NCBI RefSeq assembly: GCF_008041835.1
Contig: NZ_VRYE01000059.1
Span: forward strand, 1-57,286
Source of the DNA: Ectopseudomonas mendocina
Lineage (GTDB): Bacteria > Pseudomonadota > Gammaproteobacteria > Pseudomonadales > Pseudomonadaceae
Direction: 5' to 3'
DNA length: 57,286 nucleotides
This document shows, piece after piece, positions 34,294 to 47,145 of this stretch. The translations under genes were made by a program, and so were the position numbers. The first letter of the stretch is position 1; every line of letters starts with the position of its first letter. A model generated the notes under the pieces. The model did not search any database. It saw nothing but the letters and a program-made list of their open reading frames with translations, and was not told the origin of the DNA.

Positions 34294-34830
34294 TTATTGG
34301 CGACCCAGTGCCAGGCAGGACGGCTCGTAGTTCTGCTGGCAGGCACTCTGGTACAGGCGTTGGGCCTGGTCGGGGTCGCGTGGTACGCCGCCTTCGCCGC
34401 GACGGTAGAGGTTACCCAGCACATGCTGGGCCATCGGGTTGCCGGCAGCGGCAGACTGGTTGAGGTACTTGAGCATGTTCTGCTGGTTGGCCAGTTCCGG
34501 CGCATCACGGCCGGTGTAGAGGTAGGCCAGGCTGACGGCCGCCATGGCGTGACCCTTGTCGGCAGCCTGCTTCCACCAGTATTCGGCCTGTTTGAGGTTC
34601 TTTTCCGGCTGGCCGACGAAATAACTGCTACCGAGCTGGAACTGGCTGTCCAGATCGCCGCGTTGGGCCTGCTGGCGCAGTTGCTCCTGTTCATTATGGG
34701 TGACGGGTTGTTCGACCTGCGGCTGTTCTGTCGGCGCGGCTGCGTCAGGTTCACGCCCGGCACAGCCGGCCAGCAGCGCCAGGGCGAGCAGGGCGGTGGT
34801 GACGTGACGCAGGTTGAATGGGCTGGGCAT
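34294..34830 (-). CDS. Sel1-repeat lipoprotein
   Basis: The 178-residue protein has a lipoprotein signal with lipobox LAGC (Cys23), a short low-complexity linker, then three to four Sel1 repeats (for example AEYWWKQAADKGHAMAAVSLAYLY and AQRLYQSACQQNYEPSCLALG). It is probably an envelope scaffold protein with unknown partners. It is convergent with the GntR gene, 32 bp away. Confidence 0.87.
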   Translation of the reverse strand: MPSPFNLRHVTTALLALALLAGCAGREPDAAAPTEQPQVEQPVTHNEQEQLRQQAQRGDLDSQFQLGSSYFVGQPEKNLKQAEYWWKQAADKGHAMAAVSLAYLYTGRDAPELANQQNMLKYLNQSAAAGNPMAQHVLGNLYRRGEGGVPRDPDQAQRLYQSACQQNYEPSCLALGRQ

Positions 34831-34983
34831 GGCAGAGGGCTCCGTAGGCGATAAACAGGTGAGTCGCTATTAGGCTCACCTTGACGACCTTAGTTCGTTC
34901 TGGCCGATCAGTCTGTCGTTGGCGGCTTCACAGGCGCGCCATGAGCTGCAATCCTGAGCGCTGATTTCGCTTATGGGGCAGTC

Positions 34984-36111
34984 ATGAAGATCAGTGCGGA
35001 TTTCGACAGTGGCAACATCCAGGTCATCGACGCCAGTGACCCGCAGCGCGTGCTGCTGGCCATGCGCCCGGACCTCAACAGCCATCATTTCCAGTGGTTT
35101 CACTTTCAGGTCGATGAACTGCAGCCTGGCCGGGGTTATGGCTTCTGTCTGAGCAATGCCGGGCAATCGGCCTACAACCGCGCCTGGGACGGTTACCAGG
35201 CCGTGGCCAGCTACGACCAGCAGGAGTGGTTCCGCGTGCCGACCCGTTTCGAGGACGGACAGTTGCATTTCCAGTTACAGGCCGAGCAGGCGAGCGTGCG
35301 CTTCGCCTATTTCGAGCCCTACCCGCGAGCGCGCCATGAGCGCCTGATCGCCACGGCGCTGGAGCGCGGCGCCGAACTGGTGGCCAGCGGCAGAAGCCTG
35401 GAGGGCCGCGATATCCAGCTCCTGCGCATCGGCGGCCATGCCGGTGCTGCACGCAAGCTGTGGATCATCGCCCAGCAGCACCCCGGCGAACACATGGCCG
35501 AATGGTTCATGGAGGGGGTGATCGATCGTCTGCAGAATCCGCAGGATGCCGAGATGGCCGCATTATTGGAACAGGCCGAATTCTATCTGGTGCCGAACAT
35601 GAACCCGGACGGTGCCTATCGCGGTCACCTGCGCACCAACCATGCCGGGCAGGACCTCAATCGCGCCTGGCAGTCGGCCAGCTCCGAGCGCAGCCCGGAA
35701 GTGCTGTTCGTGCTGCAACACATGCAGCGTATCGGCGTCGACCTGTTCCTTGATATCCACGGCGACGAGGAAATCCCCCATGTGTTCAGCGCCGGCTGCG
35801 AGGGCAACCCCGGTTACAGTCCACGGTTGGCCGCGCTGGAAGAGGACTTCCGTAGCCGCCTGGTGGGTATCGGCGCCGAGTTTCAGACCCGCTTCGGCTA
35901 CCCGCGTGACGAGCCGGGCCAGGCCAATATGACCCTGGCCTGCAACGCCGTTGGCCAGGCTTTCGACTGCCTGTCGTTTACCATCGAGATGCCGTTCAAG
36001 GACCACGACGACAACCCGCAGCCGCGCACCGGCTGGAACGGCGCGCGTTCACAGAAGCTGGGGCAGGATGTGTTGAGCGTGCTGGCGCAGATGGTCGCGA
36101 CCCTGAGGTAG
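34984..36111 (+). CDS. M14-family zinc carboxypeptidase (cytosolic type)
   Basis: The 375-residue enzyme has an N-terminal beta-rich domain (1-115) typical of cytosolic carboxypeptidases (AGBL/CCP-like) and an M14 core. Zinc ligands are His166 and Glu169 in QQHPGEHMAEW and His259 in DIHGDEE; the catalytic glutamate is Glu335 in FTIEMPFKD. No signal peptide is present. Physiological substrates of bacterial members are mostly unknown; peptide or amide trimming is expected. It is monocistronic. Confidence 0.92.
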   Translation: MKISADFDSGNIQVIDASDPQRVLLAMRPDLNSHHFQWFHFQVDELQPGRGYGFCLSNAGQSAYNRAWDGYQAVASYDQQEWFRVPTRFEDGQLHFQLQAEQASVRFAYFEPYPRARHERLIATALERGAELVASGRSLEGRDIQLLRIGGHAGAARKLWIIAQQHPGEHMAEWFMEGVIDRLQNPQDAEMAALLEQAEFYLVPNMNPDGAYRGHLRTNHAGQDLNRAWQSASSERSPEVLFVLQHMQRIGVDLFLDIHGDEEIPHVFSAGCEGNPGYSPRLAALEEDFRSRLVGIGAEFQTRFGYPRDEPGQANMTLACNAVGQAFDCLSFTIEMPFKDHDDNPQPRTGWNGARSQKLGQDVLSVLAQMVATLR

Positions 36112-36236
36112 GCAGTACCGCTTCGTCACGCAACAAGTCGCACCTTGCGAGTCATGCAGTGGTACAGCGCCCATCCCGCGAAGGCAGCGGGGGAGACCGA
36201 CAAAAAGTTCTTCGCATATTTTGGGGAAAGTGCGGG

Positions 36237-36925
36237 TTGACACCGGACTGGCAAGTTTGTGTGCGTACTGCCTGATGACTTAGCACTATCCATTACCGCG
36301 TGTACTGAGCGTTTGGGTTGCGCCCCTTACGGGCGCCACACCTTTCTTGCTTGCCCAAGAAAGGTGTGCCAAAGAAGGGCACCCCGACATTCGGGTTTCG
36401 CTACGCGAAACTTCCCTTGCTCCGGCGCTGCTCCGGTGGCCGGCTTACATGGGCCATCCCTGGCCCATTAAGCCTTTCGCCGCATCCATGCGGCTCCCCC
36501 CCTGCGCAACACCTCCACTCGGCCTCCTGAAGGGGACCAGGTCGCGAGCTTGCGACATCTCTGGAAGATCAAAGTCGGTAGTGTTTGGATTTTGCTCATG
36601 AGGCGCGATCTCAAAGACGACGCCCAAGTCCCCTTCAGGAGGCCGAGTGAAATCACCGTGGAAGGGGTTGAGCGACATGGATGTCGCGAGAGCCACGATG
36701 GGCCAAGGACGGCCCTTCGTGGCGTGCCCCTGGAGCGGTGATGGAGCGAGGGAACCCCGGCGCAGCCGGGGCCGTATGCAGGGGTGTGTTTCTTTGCTTA
36801 CTTTCTTTGCACAAGCAAAGAAAGTGAGTCGCCCGTAAGGGGCGAAACCTATCAGGCCAGACAACACGCTAAGGGATAGTGCCAAGTCATCGACAGCTAA
36901 CACGTAATTGCCAGTCCGGTGTCAA
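36237..36925. repeat. 689-bp palindromic repeat element
   Basis: TTGACACCGGACTGGCAA (36237-36254) is perfectly mirrored by TTGCCAGTCCGGTGTCAA (36908-36925). Nested inverted segments follow: GATGACTTAGCACTATCC against GGATAGTGCCAAGTCATC, and near the centre ACTCGGCCTCCTGAAGGGGAC (about 36509-36529) against GTCCCCTTCAGGAGGCCGAGT (about 36629-36649). Short frames inside translate to low-complexity peptides without a ribosome site, so I treat the unit as non-coding. Segments with this sequence are common in Pseudomonas intergenic regions. Confidence 0.75.
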
Positions 36926-36964
36926 GCGTATCTTCCCCGCGATAACGCGAAAAACCCAAAAAAA

Positions 36965-36990
36965 GCCCGTCACGAGGACGGGCATAAAGT
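36965..36990 (-). terminator. Terminator after the porin remnant
   Basis: GCCCGTC and GACGGGC pair around ACGAG. On the minus strand seven T residues follow, then GGGTTTTT. The terminator is intact and oriented for the truncated porin gene. Confidence 0.85.
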
Positions 36991-37033
36991 GCCGTTAACA
37001 CACAGGAGTCAATAGGACGCAGTGATGCGTCCG

Positions 37034-37609
37034 CTACCACAGAAGAGACAGCGGATAGTTGATGATCAGGCGGTTCTCGTGAAGATCCTGACCCGCGTCG
37101 CGACGCACATCGGAGTTACGCCAGCGAATGCTCAGGTTCTTCAGGTTGCCTTCCTGAATGGTGTAGGCCAGCTCGGATTCGCGGCCCCACTCTTCGGAAT
37201 TTTTACGACCATTGATGGTGGCGTTATCGCCGCTGACGTAACGGTTCATCAGGGTCAGGCCCGGAATGCCGAGGCCAGCGAAGTTGTAGTCGTGGCGAAT
37301 CTGCCAGGAGCGTTCTTCCAGGTTGTCGTAGCTGTTGGTGAAGCCGTCGTTGACCAGCGTGCCGCCGCTGGCGCCATCGATACGCATGAACTTGGTATCA
37401 CCGCTGAGCTTTTGGTAGGCAACCATGAAGCTGTTGTTTCCGGTCTTGGCAGTGAGTGCACCCTGATAGACCTTGTTGTCCAGGTTGCCGGCCTTGGCCG
37501 CGCCTTCTTCCTTGCCGGCGACATAGCCCAGGTTGGCACCCAGTACCCAGTCACCGACCGCTTGGCTGTGGGTCAGCTGCACGTAGCTCTGCTGGTAGAC
37601 GTCTTCCAG
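37034..37609 (-). pseudogene. Truncated OprD-family porin (C-terminal half)
   Basis: About 192 codons match the C-terminal half of OprD-type porins: LEDVYQQSYVQLTHSQAVGDW, ERSWQIRHDYNFAGLGIPGL, EWGRESELAYTIQ and the end ENRLIINYPLSLLW with its terminal aromatic residue. Family members are about 420-440 residues with a signal peptide. Here homology stops near 37609, and the next 225 bp toward gcvT hold REP-like sequence and no signal peptide or porin N-terminus. The product cannot form a barrel, so this is a pseudogene with its terminator still present. Confidence 0.88.
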
Positions 37610-37834
37610 GCGCGCGTGCCAGACACCGCGGGCGCTTGGGCAGGTTTCATCCGGCTGCGGGCATGGAGCCACGGAGCGGATGCAATCCGGGCGCTTTGGC
37701 CAGCGCCGCGGATTTCACTGAGGTTGCGGGGGCGAACCTGTAGGTGGGTGGAAACCGCCAGCCTCATGTAGCCGTGGCGGCTGGCTTTGAAATGACGCGC
37801 AGCATGGCGCGGGTCAGCCGTGCCATGCCGAGGG

Positions 37835-38959
37835 TCAGCCGCGATAATAACGCTGCGGCACGAATGGAGTCTTGGCCACTTTCATCGCCACGCGCTTACC
37901 GCGCACCACGGCCCAGACGTCGCTGTCGATAGCGGTATGGCTGGCATTGACGTAACCCATCGCGACCGGTGCACCGAGAGTCGGACCGAAGCCGCCGCTG
38001 CTTACCTGGCCAATTACGCTGCCGTCGGCATCAACGATTTCCGCACCTTCACGTACCGGCACGCGTTCCTGCGGCAGCAGGCCAACGCGCTTGCGCGCCA
38101 CGCCTTTCTGCTGCTGCTCGAACACGCGCTCGGCGCCCGGGAAGTTGCCGGCACGCTCGCCATCGGCGCGGCGTACCTTGGAGATGGCCCACAGCAGGCT
38201 GGCTTCGATCGGCGTGGTGGCACTGCTCATGTCGTGGCCATAGAGGCACAGGCCGGCTTCCAGGCGCAGCGAGTCACGCGCGCCGAGGCCGATGGCTTCG
38301 ACTTCCGCTTCGGCCAGCAGGCTGCGCGCCAGGGCTTCGGCCTGATCGACGGCGACGGAAATCTCGAAACCGTCTTCGCCGGTGTAGCCGCTGCGGCTGA
38401 CGATGCACTCGCTGCCCAGCAGGCGCACGCGGGCCACCTGCATGAAGGTCATCTTGCTCACTTCCGGGGCCAGGCGGGCCAATACGTCGGCCGCTTTCGG
38501 GCCTTGCAGGGCGAGCAGGGCGCGCTCCTCGAACAGGCTCTCGATCTGGCACTGCTCGCCGATGTGCTTCTGCAGGTGGGCCAGGTCCTGATCCTTGCAG
38601 GCGGCGTTGACCACCAGATACAGGGTGTCGTCACCCAGGTTGGCGACCATCAGGTCGTCGAGGATGCCGCCCTGAGCATCGGTGAACATGGCGTAGCGCT
38701 GCATGCCCAGCGGCAGGTCGATGATGTCCACCGGCACCAGGCTTTCCAGGGCGCGCGCGGCGTGCTCGCCACGCAGCAGGATCTGGCCCATGTGCGAGAC
38801 GTCGAACAGGCCGGCGGCCTCACGGGTGTGCAGGTGTTCCTTCATCACGCCCAGCGGGTACTGCACGGGCATGTCATAGCCGGCGAAGGGCACCATGCGT
38901 GCACCGAGTTCGATGTGCAGGGCGTGCAGGGGCGTCTTGGCGAGAGTTTCAGTGGTCAT
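37835..38959 (-). CDS. gcvT: Glycine cleavage system T protein (aminomethyltransferase)
   Basis: The 374-residue enzyme transfers the methylene group from the H-protein aminomethyl-lipoyl arm to tetrahydrofolate and releases ammonia. The N-terminal LHALHIELGARMVPFAGYDMP, FDVSHMGQI and SGYTGEDGFEI segments are family signatures. A good AGGAAAC site precedes the ATG. It is the last gene of the gcv operon, 69 bp after glyA, where P. aeruginosa carries sdaA between glyA2 and gcvT2. Confidence 0.96.
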   Translation of the reverse strand: MTTETLAKTPLHALHIELGARMVPFAGYDMPVQYPLGVMKEHLHTREAAGLFDVSHMGQILLRGEHAARALESLVPVDIIDLPLGMQRYAMFTDAQGGILDDLMVANLGDDTLYLVVNAACKDQDLAHLQKHIGEQCQIESLFEERALLALQGPKAADVLARLAPEVSKMTFMQVARVRLLGSECIVSRSGYTGEDGFEISVAVDQAEALARSLLAEAEVEAIGLGARDSLRLEAGLCLYGHDMSSATTPIEASLLWAISKVRRADGERAGNFPGAERVFEQQQKGVARKRVGLLPQERVPVREGAEIVDADGSVIGQVSSGGFGPTLGAPVAMGYVNASHTAIDSDVWAVVRGKRVAMKVAKTPFVPQRYYRG

Positions 38960-38974
38960 GTCGGTTTCCTGTTG

Positions 38975-38991
38975 GGTGCGCCGCGCGCACC
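38975..38991. repeat. Short REP-like hairpin in the glyA-gcvT gap
   Basis: GGTGCGC-CGC-GCGCACC is a perfect 7-bp stem. The same core occurs in the larger inverted repeat at 25923-25986. It occupies the position where sdaA would be expected. Confidence 0.6.
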
Positions 38992-39028
38992 GGTTGGGGC
39001 CGCCGCGCGGCCCGTGGTAAGTCGGGTA

Positions 39029-40282
<1,254 letters not shown>

Positions 40283-40363
40283 GGTGAGGCCCTCTTTATC
40301 GTTTTTCTCGGGATGAAGTCAGCCCGCCCCGATGAAGGGGGAGCCGAAAGAAACGGGTTGGAT

Positions 40364-40425
40364 GTAGCCCGGATGCAATCCGGGAGCTTTTGACAGCTTC
40401 CCCGGATTTTCATCTGATGGGCTAC
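40364..40425. repeat. Inverted repeat of the GTAGCCC/CGGATGCAATCCGG family
   Basis: GTAGCCCGGATGCAATCCGG is mirrored by CCCCGGATTTTCATCTGATGGGCTAC, with an inner GGGAGCT/AGCTTCCC pairing. It lies between gcvP and glyA within the operon and could form an mRNA hairpin that influences the relative yield of the two products. Confidence 0.7.
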
Positions 40426-40435
40426 GGGGCGGTGC

Positions 40436-43288
<2,853 letters not shown>

Positions 43289-43297
43289 GGCGGTCAC

Positions 43298-43681
43298 TCA
43301 GGCGTCGGCGTTGGCGTTCAACAGACGATCATAGCCGGCCTTGTCCAGCAGGTCGGCCAGCACGGCGTTGTCGGTCAGGCGCATGCGGAAGAACCAGGCC
43401 TTGTCCAGCGGCGATTCGTTGACCAGCTCCGGGCTGCCTTCCAGATCACCGTTGATCTCGACGATTTCGCCATCGAGCGGCATGACGATATTGCTGGCGG
43501 CCTTCACCGACTCCAGTACGGCCACTTCCTCGCCCTGGGCATAGGCCTTCACTTCCGGCAGTTGTACGTAGACCACGTCGCCGAGCGCGTCTTGGGCGTA
43601 ATGGGTGATGCCGACGGTAACCAGACCATCGTTGTCCAGACGCAGCCATTCGTGATCGGCGGTGAAACGCAACTCGCTCAT
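43298..43681 (-). CDS. gcvH: Glycine cleavage system H protein
   Basis: The 127-residue lipoyl carrier has its lipoylated lysine in VLESVKAASNI (Lys60) and the GDVVYVQLPEV strand. It shuttles the aminomethyl intermediate between GcvP, GcvT and the L protein. It is the first gene of the operon, preceded by a sigma-54 promoter about 87 bp upstream. Confidence 0.96.
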   Translation of the reverse strand: MSELRFTADHEWLRLDNDGLVTVGITHYAQDALGDVVYVQLPEVKAYAQGEEVAVLESVKAASNIVMPLDGEIVEINGDLEGSPELVNESPLDKAWFFRMRLTDNAVLADLLDKAGYDRLLNANADA

Positions 43682-43767
43682 GTGAACTCCTCAAGGGCAA
43701 AGGTGGCCTGTTTCTGTGGCAGGCAACGGGTAACCCGCAGTGTGGCGGGTTGACTGTAGGTGCCAGA

Positions 43768-43782
43768 GCAAGCTTGATGCCA
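43768..43782 (-). promoter_or_regulatory. Sigma-54 promoter of the gcvH operon
   Basis: On the minus strand the sequence reads TGGCATCAAGCTTGC. It matches the -24/-12 consensus TGGCAC-N5-TTGC with one mismatch and correct spacing. It faces gcvH with a predicted leader of about 75 nt. The sigma-54-dependent activator gcsR is encoded nearby. Confidence 0.82.
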
Positions 43783-43846
43783 CCGTTATTAATTTCAATA
43801 AAATCAATTACTTAGATGTTTTCATGAGGGCTGATGAAAGCTCTGT

Positions 43847-43862
43847 GGAACGATATCGTTCC
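43847..43862. promoter_or_regulatory. Candidate GcsR upstream activating site 1
   Basis: GGAACGATATCGTTCC is a perfect 16-bp palindrome, 65-80 bp upstream of the sigma-54 -24 element. GcsR in P. aeruginosa is reported to bind TGTAAC/GTTCC-type half-sites; this palindrome supplies two GTTCC halves. Confidence 0.62.
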
Positions 43863-43927
43863 GAAAGTCGGCGTCGTTTCTGGCAAAGTCGAGGTCGCAC
43901 CAGCGGGAATGGGGCTTTGCTTATGTT

Positions 43928-43943
43928 GTTACGAAATCGTTAC
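43928..43943. promoter_or_regulatory. Candidate GcsR upstream activating site 2
   Basis: GTTACGAAATCGTTAC contains two GTTAC halves spaced like those of site 1, and starts 81 bp away (about eight helical turns). It carries the TGTAAC-like variant of the half-site. Confidence 0.6.
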
Positions 43944-44216
43944 GGTGGAATGATTTGGCTACAGGTGGGCTGTTAGCCACGCTCTGCCTGGCGTGTAGCC
44001 CGGATGTAATCCGGAAAGATCGTGCCGGCAGCCCCGGGATTCGGCAGGGTGGCGTGTGGGAGACGCTTCAGCGGCGATTTGTCCAGGCTGTCGTGGCTAA
44101 AGCCCCACAGCGGGTGGATGAAGCTTTTGATATCCGCCGGGCGATCCTGCAGGTTGTGCCAATGTTCTATGGCTGTGCTGGTGGGCTAAAGCCCACCCTA
44201 CGAACGAGGTGCCTAG

Positions 44217-44385
44217 CGCGTAGGGTGGGTTAGTGGCGCTGGGCAGCGGGCGTGCTGACACCTCGGTGGTGGTGCGCCGCGTACCCACCGGGCGATCTTC
44301 CGTGTTGCGCCAATGGTGGGTTACGGCGCGGCGAACCCAGTATGTTCATCGGGATGTATGACAGGCGCCTAACCCACCCTACGCG
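44217..44385. repeat. Inverted repeat CGCGTAGGGTGGGTTAG
   Basis: CGCGTAGGGTGGGTTAG (44217-44233) is perfectly mirrored at 44369-44385. A nearby smaller hairpin (GTGGGCTAAAGCCCAC, 44181-44196) and a CGGATGTAATCCGG half copy (about 44000) fill the rest of 43983-44216. The region looks like layered intergenic repeats, with no gene. Confidence 0.75.
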
Positions 44386-44399
44386 GCGGCAGGCATTAG

Positions 44400-44555
44400 C
44401 AGGCCGTTGAAAAACTACCTGCGTTGGCAATGCTGCGTTAAAAACGGCCTCGCGTGCGAGCCCAGTCAAAATGCTCATTTACAACGCGTAAACTGCGCTT
44501 TTTCGGCCGTTTTTGCCTTGCTTTGCCTGCCTCGCCTACGTTTTTCAACGGCCTG
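44400..44555. mobile_element. MITE E5 inserted at the gcsR stop codon
   Basis: Terminal inverted repeats CAGGCCGTTGAAAAAC (44400-44415) and GTTTTTCAACGGCCTG (44540-44555) bound a 156-bp non-coding element. The 4-bp direct repeat TTAG flanks it (44396-44399 and 44556-44559). The right copy of TTAG supplies the stop codon of gcsR (TAA on the minus strand). The ends resemble those of IS1182- or IS5-type elements from memory; family assignment is not secure. Confidence 0.85.
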
Positions 44556-46073
44556 TTAGAGCTTGCCGATGCCGTACTTGCGCAGGCGCTTGGCGATGGC
44601 GGTGTGCGAGGTGCCGAGGCGGGTGGCCAGCAGGCGGCTGGAGGGGTGGCTGGCGTAGAGCTTTTCCAGCAGCGCCTTCTCGTATTCGTCCATGGCCTGT
44701 TCCAGGCTGGCGACTTCCCCTTCCACCCTCGGCGCCACTTCGGTGCCGGCGATATCCAGGTCGTCCATTTCCACCCAGTTGCTGTCGCAGATGGCGGCCG
44801 CGCGGAAGATCACGTTCTGCAACTGGCGCACGTTCCCCGGCCAGCGCCCGGCGAGCAGGGCGGGGAAGGTGGTCGGCGCCAGGCGGCAGGGCAGGCGCTG
44901 GATCTGCGCACAGGCCTGGGCCATGAAGTGCTGGGCCAGCAGCAGGATGTCCTGGCCGCGCTCGCGTAGCGGCGGCACTTCCAGATTGAGCACGTTGAGC
45001 CGGTAGAACAGGTCTTCGCGGAAGCTGCCTTCGGCCACCATCTTTTCAAGATCACGATGGGTGGCGCTGAGGATGCGCACGTCCACCTTCACCTCGCGAT
45101 CGCCACCGACGCGGCGGAAGCTGCCATCGCTCAAAAAACGCAGCAGCTTGGCCTGCAGGTAGGGCGACATCTCGCCGATCTCGTCGAGAAACACCGTACC
45201 CTGGTTGGCCAACTCCAGCAGCCCCGGCTTACCGCCACGCTGGGCGCCGGTGAAGGCGCCGGGGGCGTAGCCGAACAGCTCGCTCTCGGCCAGGTTTTCC
45301 GGCAGGGCGGCGCAGTTAAGCGCCAGGAAGGGCGCGGTGCGGCGCACGCTGACGGTATGGCAGGCACGCGCCACCAGCTCCTTGCCTGTACCGGTTTCGC
45401 CGTGGATCAAGAGCGGCGCGTCCAGCGACGCCACGCGCAGGGCGCGGGCCTTGAGGGCGCGAATTGGTGCGGACTCGCCGAGCAGCGAATCGAAGCCCTC
45501 GGCATGGTCGTGATGCAGTGCCGCCAGGCGCTGGCCCATGCGGCTGGGCGCGTAAAGGGTGAGCAGGCCACCGGTCAGGCGCCCGTCTTCGGTGATCGGC
45601 TGGGCGTCGAGCAGCAGTGGCTGGCCGGCGAAATGCACCTCGCGCAGCGGCTGATGAAAACCGGCGGCGAGCAGCGAGCGTTGCAGCGTGTCGTCGGAGA
45701 ACAGCGCGGCGATGCTCAGCCCCTCGGGCGGGCGCTCGCAGATGTCGATCAGCGCCGGGTTGGCCAGCAGCACGGTGGCGCGATCATCCACTGCCAGCAC
45801 CGGGTCGGGCATGGCCGCCAGCAGGGCGTCGAGCTGCAGGCGGCGGCGCTGACCGGGCAGAATGTCCACCACCTCCACGCTCTGCACGCCGTGCACCTGC
45901 AGCAGCGCGCCGCGCAGCTCCTCGAGCACCTCGGCGCTCAGGGTCGGCGCGTCGATATAGACGTTTGGCGGTACCATCTCCACCGCATCGAGGTTCAGAT
46001 TACGCCCGCCGAGCAGCGCCAGGACTTCCTGGGTGATGCCGACGCGGTCGATGAAGCTGACGTGGATGCGCAT
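44556..46073 (-). CDS. gcsR: GcsR, TyrR-like sigma-54 activator of glycine cleavage
   Basis: The 505-residue protein has an N-terminal ACT domain (about 1-70), a PAS domain (about 78-150), a sigma-54 AAA+ domain (about 200-430; Walker [15 protein letters not shown] loop in [10 protein letters not shown]) and a TyrR-type HTH at the extreme C-terminus ([20 protein letters not shown]). The layout is shared with PhhR, but linkage to gcvH-gcvP-glyA-gcvT matches P. aeruginosa GcsR (PA2449), which activates gcvH2 with sigma-54 in response to glycine. The stop codon abuts MITE E5. Confidence 0.92.
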   Translation of the reverse strand: MRIHVSFIDRVGITQEVLALLGGRNLNLDAVEMVPPNVYIDAPTLSAEVLEELRGALLQVHGVQSVEVVDILPGQRRRLQLDALLAAMPDPVLAVDDRATVLLANPALIDICERPPEGLSIAALFSDDTLQRSLLAAGFHQPLREVHFAGQPLLLDAQPITEDGRLTGGLLTLYAPSRMGQRLAALHHDHAEGFDSLLGESAPIRALKARALRVASLDAPLLIHGETGTGKELVARACHTVSVRRTAPFLALNCAALPENLAESELFGYAPGAFTGAQRGGKPGLLELANQGTVFLDEIGEMSPYLQAKLLRFLSDGSFRRVGGDREVKVDVRILSATHRDLEKMVAEGSFREDLFYRLNVLNLEVPPLRERGQDILLLAQHFMAQACAQIQRLPCRLAPTTFPALLAGRWPGNVRQLQNVIFRAAAICDSNWVEMDDLDIAGTEVAPRVEGEVASLEQAMDEYEKALLEKLYASHPSSRLLATRLGTSHTAIAKRLRKYGIGKL

Positions 46074-46146
46074 AGATGAAGGTCGAAATGGGCGAACAGG
46101 CCGCGATTATGCCTGCTCTGCCGCGCATGAGGAAAAGGGCAACACC

Positions 46147-46344
46147 GTGAGTACAGAAAAACCGAGCCGCGCCGATTATCACCGTGAGCACCAGGCTCGC
46201 GCCGAAGCCGAGGCCCAGCGCCTGTTGGCGCGCAAGGCCGAGCTGCAGGGGCGCTGGCTACCCTGGGTGGCGCAGGAGTTGTACCAGCTCAGCCCGCCGG
46301 AGTTCGCCAACATGGTGCGGCGCGAGTTGCAGCGCCTGGCGTAG
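46147..46344 (+). CDS. Small conserved hypothetical protein
   Basis: The 65-residue protein starts at GTG (46147) with an AGGAAAAGGG stretch upstream. It is charged and helical, with a basic N-terminal helix (REHQARAEAEAQRLLARKAEL) and a C-terminal ELYQLSPPEFANMVRRELQ. There is no signal peptide or known domain. It is divergent from gcsR and may share its promoter region. Confidence 0.72.
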   Translation: MSTEKPSRADYHREHQARAEAEAQRLLARKAELQGRWLPWVAQELYQLSPPEFANMVRRELQRLA

Positions 46345-46384
46345 CCCGGACGCAATCCGCGGACTGCTTGGAATATGCCAAAGC

Positions 46385-46447
46385 GGTCGCGGCTGAAGCC
46401 CCTCACACAGATGCGGGAAACTTGTGGGAGGGGCTTCAGCCGCGACC
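46385..46447. repeat. Long REP-type hairpin between convergent genes
   Basis: GGTCGCGGCTGAAGCCCCT is perfectly mirrored by AGGGGCTTCAGCCGCGACC around a 25-nt loop. It sits directly against the endA stop codon (46448) and after the 46344 stop, so it may act as a bidirectional mRNA 3' end. Confidence 0.78.
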
Positions 46448-47145
46448 CTACGCACGCTTGCGCGCGCAGCGGCTCATATCCACCTTGCCCACATAGGGGT
46501 TGCCCCAGCCCATCACGCAGGCCACCTGCTGGTTGCGCTGCTGCTCCCAGACCTTGGGCGGGTAGGCCTTGCTCCAGGCCTCGTAGAGTTGCCGATCCTG
46601 TTTCGACAGGCGCAGCTTGTAGCGGTCGGACATGTAGAAATAGGTGCGCGCGATCATCCCGCGGATGGCCGGGCGCGGCATCACCTTGCGCGCCTTGAAG
46701 TCCACCACCGTCTCGCACTGTCCGTACTGGTGCGGCTTCTGCGGCAGCCAGGCGAAGCTGTAGTTGCTGCGGTCGCCATTCACCTCGCCGATGCTCGGCA
46801 CCAGGTTGTGCAGGTCGGCCTCGGCCTTGCGGAACTGCGCATCGTTGGCCGTGCAGTTCTTGCGTCCGCCTTTTTGCCAGCACTGGCGCTGATGGCCGAT
46901 CACCCAGGCAGGGACACATGCTCCCACTCGATGCGTTGGGCGCGATTGGCGTTCTTGCGCGGCGTGTAACCACAGGAACGTAGGTCGACCCGATTGCCGC
47001 TGTACTTGCAGCCGCAATAGAACTCGGTGGATTGCTGCGCATACAACGGCCAGGCCAGGCGCTTGGCCTCGGCGAAACTGGCGGGTGCGGCGTGCAGGGA
47101 AAGGGCTGTGAAACAGCAGAGCAGGGGCAGTAAGCATCGAATCAT
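46448..47145 (-). pseudogene. endA: Endonuclease I, frameshifted
   Basis: The N-terminal part (47145 to about 46912) encodes a signal peptide, [17 protein letters not shown] and RIEWEHV. The rest continues in another frame with [27 protein letters not shown] and [13 protein letters not shown] to the stop at 46448. Joining the two gives a normal ~232-residue periplasmic EndA with its beta-beta-alpha-metal core. The break is one missing G near 46913-46916 (GTGTCCC where GTGGTCCC would keep frame). It is either a recent inactivating deletion or a sequencing error. Confidence 0.88.

Noticed and set aside
36445..36903. Short frames inside the 689-bp palindromic repeat
   Set aside because: They have no ribosome site, low-complexity translation, and both strands are open because of the repeat's composition.
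44556..46073. Assignment as PhhR, the aromatic amino-acid regulator
   Set aside because: The domain order is shared, but no phhA/B/C genes are adjacent and the linkage is to the gcv operon, which fits GcsR better.
46900..47145. A separate 81-residue small secreted protein
   Set aside because: Its sequence is the N-terminal third of EndA, continued in the next frame by the remaining EndA motifs, so it is one frameshifted gene.
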